This document shows, one piece after another, positions 17,063-26,800 of a DNA stretch of 31,047 nt. The number at the start of each line of letters is the position of its first letter. Position 1 is the first letter of the stretch. Origin of the DNA: a virus; the IMG/VR virus record IMGVR_UViG_3300047383_000125, positions 1-31,047 of that record; one strand, 5' to 3'. The position numbers were made by a program, and so were the translations under genes. Under the pieces are notes generated by a model. That model was given only the letters and a program-made list of their open reading frames with translations, did not search any database and had not been told where the DNA came from.

Positions 17063-18585
17063 TGAGTAATATAGTAGCAATAGATAATTTTACGGTAACA
17101 TCAGAAGAATTCATAATACCAGGCGGCGATTTGATAAGCAGTGTTGCTCCTCAAGCTGTATTAACAATAACACCTAATCAGGGTTACGAGATTGAGGCAA
17201 GTAATTTTACGGTTGTTTCGTCAAACCCAGAGGTAGATGTACCTAGCTCTTATTTTACACAAGACGGTGAAAACGTTATGCTGACAGTTGTTTTTGTATC
17301 GACAGCAACTATGCCTAGTAATAATCTTGATATAAAAGTATGTATGCGTGGAGCAGCTCAAGAGCTTGGTGTAACTATTGCAGGTACTGTATTTTATGAT
17401 ACAGCAAACGCTACGCCATTGCCCCAAAACTTACCTTATACAAATTCAGGGCCGGCGGAAAGTACGGAAGAAATATTATCACAGCTTATACAAGCCGATA
17501 CGGGTTACTATTTTCAATCTACGCCAACCATATCTCTTAGAACTGGCGATCCAACTGACTACAACTTATATACAACAGGCTCTGTACTTGATTCGGATAA
17601 CAGGTTAACCGCTATAAGAGTTAATGCAGACTACACATATCCTTTTGTAAATCATAGCGGCGATGAAATAGACGTATATGCACACGCAATAGAAATACCC
17701 GTTATTTTAGAATATGTAACTGGATATTCAATAAATACAACAGTTCCAGCCGCACAGACGGTTAGAAATCTAGCTATAACAGGTGTTCAAGGGGCAGACT
17801 ATTCTTTAACAATAGATAACGGCGCTACTTTTTCTAACGGCACAAATGCCATTACAGGTGTATTGCCTTCTGGCCAAGAGCTTGTACCTATAACATTCCC
17901 AACGGTAACATCAACCACAACACACAATTTAACATTTGTTGTTCCTGGGACGGATTTAAGTCCTGATTTTAGTCAGCCTAATCCAATAGTTTTCCAAAGA
18001 AGAGTTATTACTTCTATTCAATTAAGTGGAACAATAACCTCTGGTGATACTGATCTTTCAGTTACTAATCCTACACCATTGGCTTTAGACGCTAGTTATA
18101 GCTTTACACAAAGCGGCAGTCTGACCCATGATATTACTATTTCACCTTTAGCGGACTTCACTATAGCATGGACAGATACTAATTCTTTAGTTGATTCTGA
18201 TTTTACAAAAACAGAAGCCGATGGTAATTTTACAATAACTCAAGGAGCAAAGCTACTAAATTTAGGAAGTTCTGATTTAACACTTAGGGTTGATATTACT
18301 TCGCCATTTACAGGCGTACAGAATATGAGTTACGCACTTACAAATGATATTGATACTTACATTACTAAAACGTACGTATGTGCTGCGCTTGATTTTGACA
18401 ATTCACAGGGAACTGTAGACTCCGTATATGAATATGCTGATTGTGACACTGGCGCAATTACACAAGAAACAGTGCCCGCGGGAGGGGTTGTTACAGGGCA
18501 ATGTGCTCGACTAATGCCACCAGCTTCATTAATATCAGGTGATGGAAATCCACCTGCCCTTAACCCAACGATAACATGCCCATAA
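17062..18585 (+). CDS. Beta-rich tail fibre or adhesin-like protein
   Basis: A 507-aa protein, Thr/Ser/Asn/Asp-rich and almost all beta. Two similar units occur near the N-terminus: about 30-105 (TPNQGYEIEASNFTVVSSNP) and about 145-215 (QADTGYYFQSTPTISLRTGD). Each has GY, a strand, a turn, and a closing hydrophobic strand with Asp. Ig-like strands follow (250-430). The last 65 residues form a Cys-rich tail (TYVCAALDF, YADCDTGAI, GQCARLMPP, TITCP). There is no enzyme motif. Coupling to the nozzle gene by TAATG suggests the two products assemble together at the tail tip, possibly as the host-contact structure. No family is recognised. Confidence 0.65.
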   Translation: MSNIVAIDNFTVTSEEFIIPGGDLISSVAPQAVLTITPNQGYEIEASNFTVVSSNPEVDVPSSYFTQDGENVMLTVVFVSTATMPSNNLDIKVCMRGAAQELGVTIAGTVFYDTANATPLPQNLPYTNSGPAESTEEILSQLIQADTGYYFQSTPTISLRTGDPTDYNLYTTGSVLDSDNRLTAIRVNADYTYPFVNHSGDEIDVYAHAIEIPVILEYVTGYSINTTVPAAQTVRNLAITGVQGADYSLTIDNGATFSNGTNAITGVLPSGQELVPITFPTVTSTTTHNLTFVVPGTDLSPDFSQPNPIVFQRRVITSIQLSGTITSGDTDLSVTNPTPLALDASYSFTQSGSLTHDITISPLADFTIAWTDTNSLVDSDFTKTEADGNFTITQGAKLLNLGSSDLTLRVDITSPFTGVQNMSYALTNDIDTYITKTYVCAALDFDNSQGTVDSVYEYADCDTGAITQETVPAGGVVTGQCARLMPPASLISGDGNPPALNPTITCP

Positions 18586-18586
18586 T

Positions 18587-18919
18587 ATGGATCAAATAAC
18601 ATTAGCATTTAGCAGTCCCATACAAGTATCTGTACAAATTGGAGATATACTATATTACACGAACGATCCAATGGGTGTAACCGTTGTAAAAATAGGTGAT
18701 GTTGTGTCAATAGACTACGGCACAAATACAATTGTATGTAACATAGCTTCACAAACAGTTAGACCAACGTCTACGTCGTTTATATTATTTACTAAAGATA
18801 ATAAAGTTAATACAAGCGGCATATTAGGATATTTCGCGGAGGTTGAACTTAGAAACGATTCATTAAACAAATCAGAGTTGTTTTCTGTGGGCTCAGAGAT
18901 ATTTGAGAGCAGTAAATAA
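18587..18919 (+). CDS. Small conserved-looking structural protein
   Basis: A 110-aa, mostly beta protein starting 1 base after the fibre gene stop. The layout is VQIGDILYYTND, then VVKIGDVVSIDYGTNTIVC, then a C-terminal helical end (ILGYFAEVELRNDSLNKSEL). The terminal phrase FSVGSEIFESSK suggests a tail- or core-associated part. Repeated beta strands of this kind suggest a small barrel. There are no TM segments, signal peptide or catalytic motifs. Its place between fibre and core genes implies a virion component. Confidence 0.65.
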   Translation: MDQITLAFSSPIQVSVQIGDILYYTNDPMGVTVVKIGDVVSIDYGTNTIVCNIASQTVRPTSTSFILFTKDNKVNTSGILGYFAEVELRNDSLNKSELFSVGSEIFESSK

Positions 18920-18951
18920 CACGTAATAATAAATTATAAAACAATAAAATT

Positions 18952-19590
18952 ATGATACCAGTAGCAGCAGCAATGGGCGCCGTAAAGGGCTTAACCGGAA
19001 TAGCGGGTGGTATTATAGGTAGTGGAAAAAGAAAAAGAGAAGAAGCAGCGGCTCAAGAAGAGTACGATATGTTCAAAACTCAATACCAAGAACTTGACAC
19101 ATCTAACCTATACGCTAACTTAGAAAATACTATGGAAGACTTAACTGTCGACCAAAGAGCAGCGGAGTTCCAGTTGCAAGCGCAGCAACAGGGGCAAGCT
19201 AATATTATGGATCAGATGTCCGGAGCAGCTGGTGGGTCTGGTATAGCCGCGTTGGCGCAAGCGATGGCTAACCAACAAACGCAAGGAGCGGCACAAGCAG
19301 CGGCAAGTATAGGGCAGCAAGAAAGATCTAACCAAATGGCTAAGGCACAAATGGCGGGGCAATTACAATCTCAAGAAGCGCAAGGAGCTGAACAAGCAAG
19401 ATCATTAGAATATAGTAAAACTAGCACACAACTTGGAATGGCACAACAAAGATTAGGTGCCGCTAAACAAGCAAGAGCAGCCGCTACTCAATCTATTATG
19501 GGCGGTGTTGGTGGTTTGCTCGGAGCTGGTGTAGAAGCTGGAGCGGCCGGAGCTTTTGGAGAAGGAGTCGCGGGAATCTTAGGCGGATAA
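18952..19590 (+). CDS. Putative internal virion / DNA-ejection protein (T7 gp14 position)
   Basis: A 212-aa protein rich in Ala, Gln and Gly. Hydrophobic Gly/Ala segments sit at both ends (residues 1-25, VAAAMGAVKGLTGIAGGIIG; and about 182-212, MGGVGGLLGAGVEAGAAGAF). Between them is a long amphipathic Gln/Ala helix (residues 30-180). This composition is typical of small ejection proteins such as T7 gp14 or P22 gp7, which enter or cross the host membrane at infection. It is first in a run of three core-like genes of increasing size. The start follows AACAATAAAATT. Confidence 0.65.
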   Translation: MIPVAAAMGAVKGLTGIAGGIIGSGKRKREEAAAQEEYDMFKTQYQELDTSNLYANLENTMEDLTVDQRAAEFQLQAQQQGQANIMDQMSGAAGGSGIAALAQAMANQQTQGAAQAAASIGQQERSNQMAKAQMAGQLQSQEAQGAEQARSLEYSKTSTQLGMAQQRLGAAKQARAAATQSIMGGVGGLLGAGVEAGAAGAFGEGVAGILGG

Positions 19591-19600
19591 ATAAAATATT

Positions 19601-20815
19601 ATGGCAAAAAAAGCACAAAGAAATTACGGCGCTGACTTAAGTTTAGTTAGAGGCGAGGGAGCAATGAGGCAGGCTGGCGGGTTTCAACCGCTTATGCAAG
19701 CTTTTGACGCACCTATGCAACGCCTACAACAAGCCGCTAAAGAAAGACAAGCGAGAGAGCAACAAAGAAATAATAAAGTAGAGAGTTATATTTCTGCTTT
19801 AAACTCTAATATTGATGTTACAGCGTTAACTGAAACTGATCAAAAAGCGGTTAATCAATATTTAATGGGTGTTAAAGACGAATATGCACAAGCAGCAAGC
19901 GCTATAGTAAACTTTAAACCCGGCACGCCTGAGTACATGGAGCAGCTTGATATTATGAATGGCGTTAAAAACAGCCTCGGTAATTTGAAGGGGCAGCTTG
20001 ATGGCTATCAAGAGTCTAAAGGAAATTACATGGACTCCTTTAAAGATCAGTCTGCTGGTAATAATAGTTTACAGTCAGACAATGCGGCAAACATATTTAC
20101 AGGTGAAACACCTTTTACAATAGGCACAGGTGGGAATTTGTTCTTTCAAGGGCAAGATGGTACTAATATGGCTTATAAAGATATTAAGATGCCGTTTAAA
20201 AAAGACTACAAAACAGCAATGCAATATAATGATTTGTTTACACCTATTTATAACTCTGGTACATACGATTCAACTAAACAAAAGGTTTTTGAAGATAGAA
20301 TTAGAGCAATGATGTCTTCTAATCCAGACGGAATGAAGTCTATTATTGCTGATGAATTAAGTAGCTTTGGCGAATACCAAGATCTTATGCCATTGCTGGA
20401 TGATCCAGCTAAGCTTGAAGAAGTTACAGAGGCGTTTGTCCAAAGATCTAGTGAGGCAGCGCGTAGTGCGGCGGCGGAAGGTAAAGCTAAAAAACAAACA
20501 ACAGATGGCGGTTATCAACCTAGAATTGCAAGAGTTAAAGAAAATGCCTACAAAGGCCCAAATGGTACCGTATATAAGATAACCACATTATCTAATAATC
20601 AAAAAATAATTGAAGATGATTTTGGTAATGTTTATGAAGGTGATGTAAGCAAGTTAACCCCAGCAGGAGGCGGTGACGAAACTACTACAACTACCACCAC
20701 TCCGCCTAAAGAGGAAATAAACATGCAACTTGTTCAGGGGATGATGGCCCAATGCAAAATTGATGAAACTACCGCAATAGCACGTGTTAAAAACAAACAA
20801 TACGATTGTCCATAA
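19601..20815 (+). CDS. Putative internal core protein (T7 gp15 position)
   Basis: A 404-aa soluble protein, helical and Gln/Ala/Lys-rich in its first half (QPLMQAFDAPMQRLQQAAKE, residues 28-47). A more mixed second half (YKGPNGTVYKITTLSNNQKI) follows. Near residues 357-368 is a Thr-rich linker of seven consecutive Thr, separating a short C-terminal helical module (MQLVQGMMAQCKIDETTAIA) that ends with Cys-Pro. There is no known enzyme motif. The function is inferred from position between the small and giant core genes. The Thr linker and terminal module may be a docking tag. Confidence 0.6.
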   Translation: MAKKAQRNYGADLSLVRGEGAMRQAGGFQPLMQAFDAPMQRLQQAAKERQAREQQRNNKVESYISALNSNIDVTALTETDQKAVNQYLMGVKDEYAQAASAIVNFKPGTPEYMEQLDIMNGVKNSLGNLKGQLDGYQESKGNYMDSFKDQSAGNNSLQSDNAANIFTGETPFTIGTGGNLFFQGQDGTNMAYKDIKMPFKKDYKTAMQYNDLFTPIYNSGTYDSTKQKVFEDRIRAMMSSNPDGMKSIIADELSSFGEYQDLMPLLDDPAKLEEVTEAFVQRSSEAARSAAAEGKAKKQTTDGGYQPRIARVKENAYKGPNGTVYKITTLSNNQKIIEDDFGNVYEGDVSKLTPAGGGDETTTTTTTPPKEEINMQLVQGMMAQCKIDETTAIARVKNKQYDCP

Positions 20816-20830
20816 TAAAATTAAATAAAT

Positions 20831-23800
20831 ATGTTCAAAATAAAAATAGACGGCGTTGAGTATGAAATTAATGATTCTAACATCGGTGTTTTTCAAAACG
20901 CTTATGGCGATTTAGAACAATACAAAATAGAAGAAAATACTTTTCAACAAGACCCTGCAAGTGCGGAGACAAATGTAGGGTCGAAAAACAATACGGTCTC
21001 CAATTCGGAAAATGGTTTATTGGAATCAAATCAACCACCTGAAAGATATATTAATTATAAACGTAACGGTAAAGACGCTTCAATGTCTGAATCCGAATAT
21101 AATAATTTCTATGCAGACTTAGAGGACAAAGGTAGATACCCTGCGGAATTTGATGTTTATGTTGCAAAAACTTTTCCAAATACTAAAATCCAAACGACAA
21201 ACTTTGACGAGGGCGCGATGCTTGACGAGGTTGTTGTTAAAGCAGAGTTATCAGACGAAGTAAAACAAGCTAAAAAAGACAGCACAGAGCTTACTGCAGT
21301 TATTGAAGCTGAAACACCTGAAGCAAATTATGAAGAGATCGCAGGGGATTATTTTACTGGATTAAACGACGATGGTCAAATAACTGGTATGAATAGACCT
21401 CAATTTTTTCCTACATTAAGAAACTCCGACGGATCGCCCCAAATGTGGCAAGGTAAGGAAAGAAAAAGTGGATTTTCAGAATATAAAAATGATTATGATA
21501 CTGATTTAAAAAACCATTTAGGCCCTGTAAAATACAAACAGTATATAACCGCCAAAGAATTAGCTGAAGCAAACGGTGAAAATCTTACAAAAGAAAACGT
21601 AAACCAGTATATTAGTTTAGAATTAATTCAAGATAACAAAAACGACAAGACTATAGACTCTGTTGTAGCTAGTAAAAGAAGTAAGGCTGCTGAAAATTAC
21701 ACAAGAGACATAGGCGGATTTTATGTTACTGATGAAGAACAAAAAAGACAGGATTTATTAGAGCAATTTACTGGAACTGATGAAGTTGTTACAAAGAAAA
21801 ATACTGCTTTATTAAATGAAAAAGAAAGAGCGCTTAGAGATGCTAGAGATTTTGAAGCTAAATTCGGAAGGCCATTAGTTAGAACTGAAAAACTTCAGGG
21901 TAGAACATATACCCCATTTAACAGAGAGCTTACCCTTAATAAAGTACAAGAGGGAGAAGAAAAAAGAATAGCAAAAGAAGCGGGTGAGATTGAAAGTGCA
22001 GTAAAAATATTTGATACTCAAGCAACAGAGTTAAATAATGTACAGGATGAAATTAGAAACTACAATGTAGAACAAGATAATTTTAACAATCCTGAGGAGG
22101 TTGCTTTTAGAGATAGCTTATTTGATCGCCAAAGGGTATTAATGAACGAATTACAAGCTGATCAATTAATACTTCAAGCCCGAGCTGATAAACTTACCAA
22201 TGATTTAAATGTGTATAGCACGACAAATGTGGCTGACGCCGCTTTAGTTAAGTCTTACCAAACATCGGATTTGCTAGCGAACACATGGGAAAGCGCTTTT
22301 TTAGGTTCAGCAGCCCAATTAGGGGGTGCTATAATTTCTCCTTTTGATGGTGGTATAACTTATGAAGCTGCAACTAATTATAATCAAAGACTGCAAAGTG
22401 AGGCTCAAAAATATTTACCACAAGCTTTAACAAGCGATGATGACTCAAGTGCAGCGCAGTATTTTGGGGACATGCTCATCAGGAACTCCCCTTCAATAGC
22501 TGTGGCTGCTGCAACAATGGGTGCAGGTGCGGGGCTAACCGGCGCTGCTAGGCTTGCCGCTATAAGACAAGCATCCAATGCTTCAATGGGTATATTCTTT
22601 ACTATGGAAGCTGGTGGGCAGTTATCTAATTTAGAGATTCAGCAAAGAGAAGCGCCAAAAATGATCGCTGCTTTAAATAAACAAATAGAAGAAGCAAAAG
22701 CTAACGGTACACCCCTAAACGAAATAAATAAATTAGAGGCAGATAAAGAATATCAAGAAAACATATTAAGCTTAAACGCTTTTCAAAAAGGGTTTAACAG
22801 TACAATTTATGGTGGAACTGCCGCTTTAGCTGAAAGACTAGGATCTTTAGGTTTTGTTAAAAACTTTCAAAAATATTCAAGAGCCATAGGCGGTAACACG
22901 TTAAGAAAACAATTCGGTGAAACCTTAGGCACTAATATAAGTAAAGGCTTAGGTAACGTTACTGCTGTTGGGGCTATAGGCCCAGGTATAGAATTTATTG
23001 AAGAAGGTGCGACATTAATTGCGCAAAATTTAAGTGATAACTTAATTTTTCAACCGGAAAATCCTAAAAGTTTAATTGATGGTTTAGATGGCGAATTTTT
23101 TAGAAATACGTATGTAACATCTTTAGCTATTGGTGGAGCGGGTGCAAGCCAAAACGTTATGACTGCATTAAACAATGAAGTTAAAACTAGAAAGCAAGCT
23201 AGACAAGAAAATGAAATACGCGATAAATTAATAGATGTATCAAATAAGCTAAACACATTAGACGGCAGAACAAAGGAAGCTAGAAATTTAAAACAAGAAA
23301 GAGACAATCTAATAAGTGATGCTGCAGATTTAAATACAGCAATACCTTTAAATTTAAAAGGTCTTACTGGCAGTGAAATAAATAGAGTCTTTGAGAATGC
23401 TGCAAGCATTAGAAAATTAAAATACCAAGCTTCCCAATTAGATTTAGCTAGTTTTGATGCAAGAGATCGTAGAGAATTCGAGCGATTAAAAAATGCGTCT
23501 CAAGTTTTATATAATGAAAGCCAATCAATATTAGGTAGATCAGAAGCTGAAATAGAAAAGTTAGCAAAAAACACACCAAACCCACTTGTCACGGAGGTTA
23601 ACTTTCGCAGGTTTAACATGTTTAAAGAAATCGCTAAAGAAACTAAAGGTGTTAATGTCATAGATATAAATAACGAGGAGCAGTTTAACGCTTACTTAAA
23701 AGAAAACAAACTTGATGGCAAAAAATATAGCTATACGGCTATGAACGAAGGTAATAACAGCGCAGCTCAGGTTAACAATGATATATTAATTTTTAATGAA

Positions 23801-26800
23801 ATCGCCGCAAGAAATATGCAACAACCGGGTATTGACGGTGAGGTTGCTTCGGCTTCTCCTTTGCATGAGTTGGGCCACTGGCAAGTTAAACAGCAGGGTA
23901 TAATAAAAGACAACAAAATTGTTAGCGCTTCTAACGATATGGTTAGTAGTATTATAAATGATGTTAGGTCTAGGTTTAATAAAGGAAGCATATCTAAAGA
24001 AGCTTTTGATAATTTTAATGCTAGAATTGCCCTATACAAAGATGTAGATGTTAAAGGAATAGACGCTGACGAGTTATTGCAATTAGTTTCAGACTTTACA
24101 GCAATAGGCGTTTTGCCTAAAAGTAGTTTTGGTAATATATATGGGGCAAAAACATTTGTAAACAGTATACTTAAAAAAGTAAATGGCGACTATTCTCATT
24201 TCTTTAAAATTAATTCACCGAGCGATGTGTATGCGTTTGTTGCTAACTGGCAAAATAGAGCATTAGTATACCAATTACCTGAAGGGGAAGAAAAAGAGGG
24301 TGATAAAATTAAATCATCAAAGGCTGTAGAGAAGGTAAGACAAAGACTTGAATCAATACCATTAGAACAATTACCCTCACGCGCCAGTCAAAACATTATA
24401 GCTAATGAATTATTTGGCATGGTAGATGCACAAATACGTAATAGACTTAATTTAGATCCAAACGTAAGAGAAGAGCTACAAGCTGACGTAATTGCAAGAG
24501 TATATGAAGCACAAGAAAATACTAAATGGGACGGTAGGGGCAGCTTATATGGCTTTATAAACGGCCGTATCGCTAAGCGTATACTAGATGCTTTAAGAGC
24601 AAATCCAGATTATCTTGATGTTGTAACAAAACAAGAGCTTACTGGTTTAGAAAAAGCTTCTGAAGTTGTAGTCGATGATGTACAAACAGCAAAAAAAGAA
24701 AAGCCTAAATTTAGAAACTTATTACAAAGCAAAGTATTACCCGCTGACGCTTTAGAATCAGTACAAAAAAAATTGCTTAGTACAATAAGAGTGCTAAAAT
24801 CAAAACTAGGCGCCGACATTTCTATAAACAAAACAGTTACTCCTTTGGTAGCTGAGATTAAAAAAGAAATGGGTAAGCAGGCTGATATTGAATTTAAGAA
24901 AAGGTTAGGCTCAAAGAAAGATGGCATACTAAGAAAAAATTATCTTAGATTTAAAAAACCTATATTAGAAAACATGACAACCACTTGGTTGATGGGCGCT
25001 ATGCCATTTGCTGTTCAAAAACAAGTTAATGGTAAGTTTACATCTGACTGGCAGGGCAAAAAGATTGACAGAGAAACGGTTGATACAGATAAAGCGGGTA
25101 GAACATCAGGCGCTGATATAGTTAGAAGATTACCTAATATTGCAGATAAAGTTACTGACGAGCAATTTTTGTCTTACATGTTTAAAGACGGAGCTGTTAT
25201 TCGTGGTCGTAAAGAATCTTTATCGAAGGCATTAGCCGAAGAGCTTGCGTTTGATTTATTTAATAGTGAATTACAAAAGCCAGACAGTGAATTAAGAAAA
25301 GCATTTGTAAATAATCAAGCAGCATTAGGCGCTGAACTTGCAGATAACTTTGTTCAAGAAGTACAAAAAGATACAGAACGAGGTAATATAAAATTTAGTA
25401 AAGGATTAGCTACATTAACACCTGCAGAAAATGAAACTTTTAGAGATGGATTGCCAAAACTAAAAGAACTTATAGTAGGCATGGACAATGATTTTGGTAA
25501 AACGCCAACTGCAATTAAAAAAGTTCTGCAAAACACATATGGCGATAAATTTACTAAAAAACAATATGACGGTATATCTAAGCAATTTTTTAACTTATTA
25601 AAACCGTTAAATAAATCATTCCCTAAAAAGTATGTTAATGTAAGTGAACAAGAACTAACAGATTATGTAGAGCAAGTTGCGCAAGATGTAGATGGCAATG
25701 CTTCTATACAATTATATACAGGTGCTAGCGATTCTATTAAAAATTTATGGAACACAGGCACGAACGTTTATATAGCCCAGGAGGCTATTGAAAATGCGTT
25801 AAGCGAGTTACCTATAGAGACTGTTGTGGCTTTCTTTAGCGGTACTTTTGCTAACTCTGGCAAAGTTGGAATGCGTAACTTTAAAGACGCTAATGAAAGT
25901 TTTAGAGCTGATTTTTACGGAGGTGAGGCTCAATGGCTTCCGGCTTTAAAAAGGATGTTCCCGCAGCTTGAAAGTATACAGAAAAACGGTGACATTGTTT
26001 TAAAAAACGGTAAAGTTATAAAGAAAAAGTTTACAGCAACAGGCAGCGTTACTAAAGGCATGCTTGAAGCAAACTTTAATACAGATAAAGATATTAAAAA
26101 TGCAACAGCTGCTTGGGAATTTACTACAGCTGTCGTTAGGGGTATTAAAAATGAAAACCCCGACATACAAGCTATGGTTTTAGCGGCAATGAATAGCGGA
26201 ACTAATACAGCTTTAAGAGTAGCTGCTCCTGTATTATATAGAACAGCGGGTTTTAATTCATTAGATAAAGATGATTATAGATACGAGCATGCTTTACCTG
26301 CTAGACGGGTTCTTTTTGACATGTACAAGTCTATCGTGAAGGATGATAAGTCTATAAGCCTACAAGCGCTTAAAAACGATTATAAGGTCGCACTAATACC
26401 TAAGACAATGGATAAGGTTATTGGTGATCAAGGTTTAGGACCTATAGCAGTTGCAGGTTATGTTGCTGGGCAAACGCCATGGTACAGTCGCTATTATAAT
26501 ATACTAACGAGAGGAAAAGTACAATATGCTTTGGAATCTTTAGAGAATGGAGAAATTATTGGTCAAAATTATGCAGACTATTTTAATTCCACGTCTGATC
26601 CATTAACGGTTAAAACAGACGCGCCAGCTGTAGTAGAAGCGAGTATAGCATATGAAAACGCTTTCAAGCTTTCAAAAGGCTTAAACTACGGTATAAATCC
26701 TAAAGGTATAACTGTGTTAGACTTTGACGATACCGTGGCGATATCTAAAAGCATGGTAATAGTTAAAATGCCAGTTCAAGACAAAGAGATATTGGACATA

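Noticed and set aside
18558-20815. Two proteins ending in Cys-Pro (507-aa and 404-aa) as a shared C-terminal tag
   Set aside because: Two residues in two proteins can occur by chance, and the preceding residues do not align.
26720-26734. DFDDT as a possible DFDxD catalytic motif of a virion RNA polymerase
   Set aside because: The surrounding order LDFDDT, LTARP, Lys, FADDHF is that of HAD hydrolases. A DFDGD-type polymerase motif has a third Asp and a different context.
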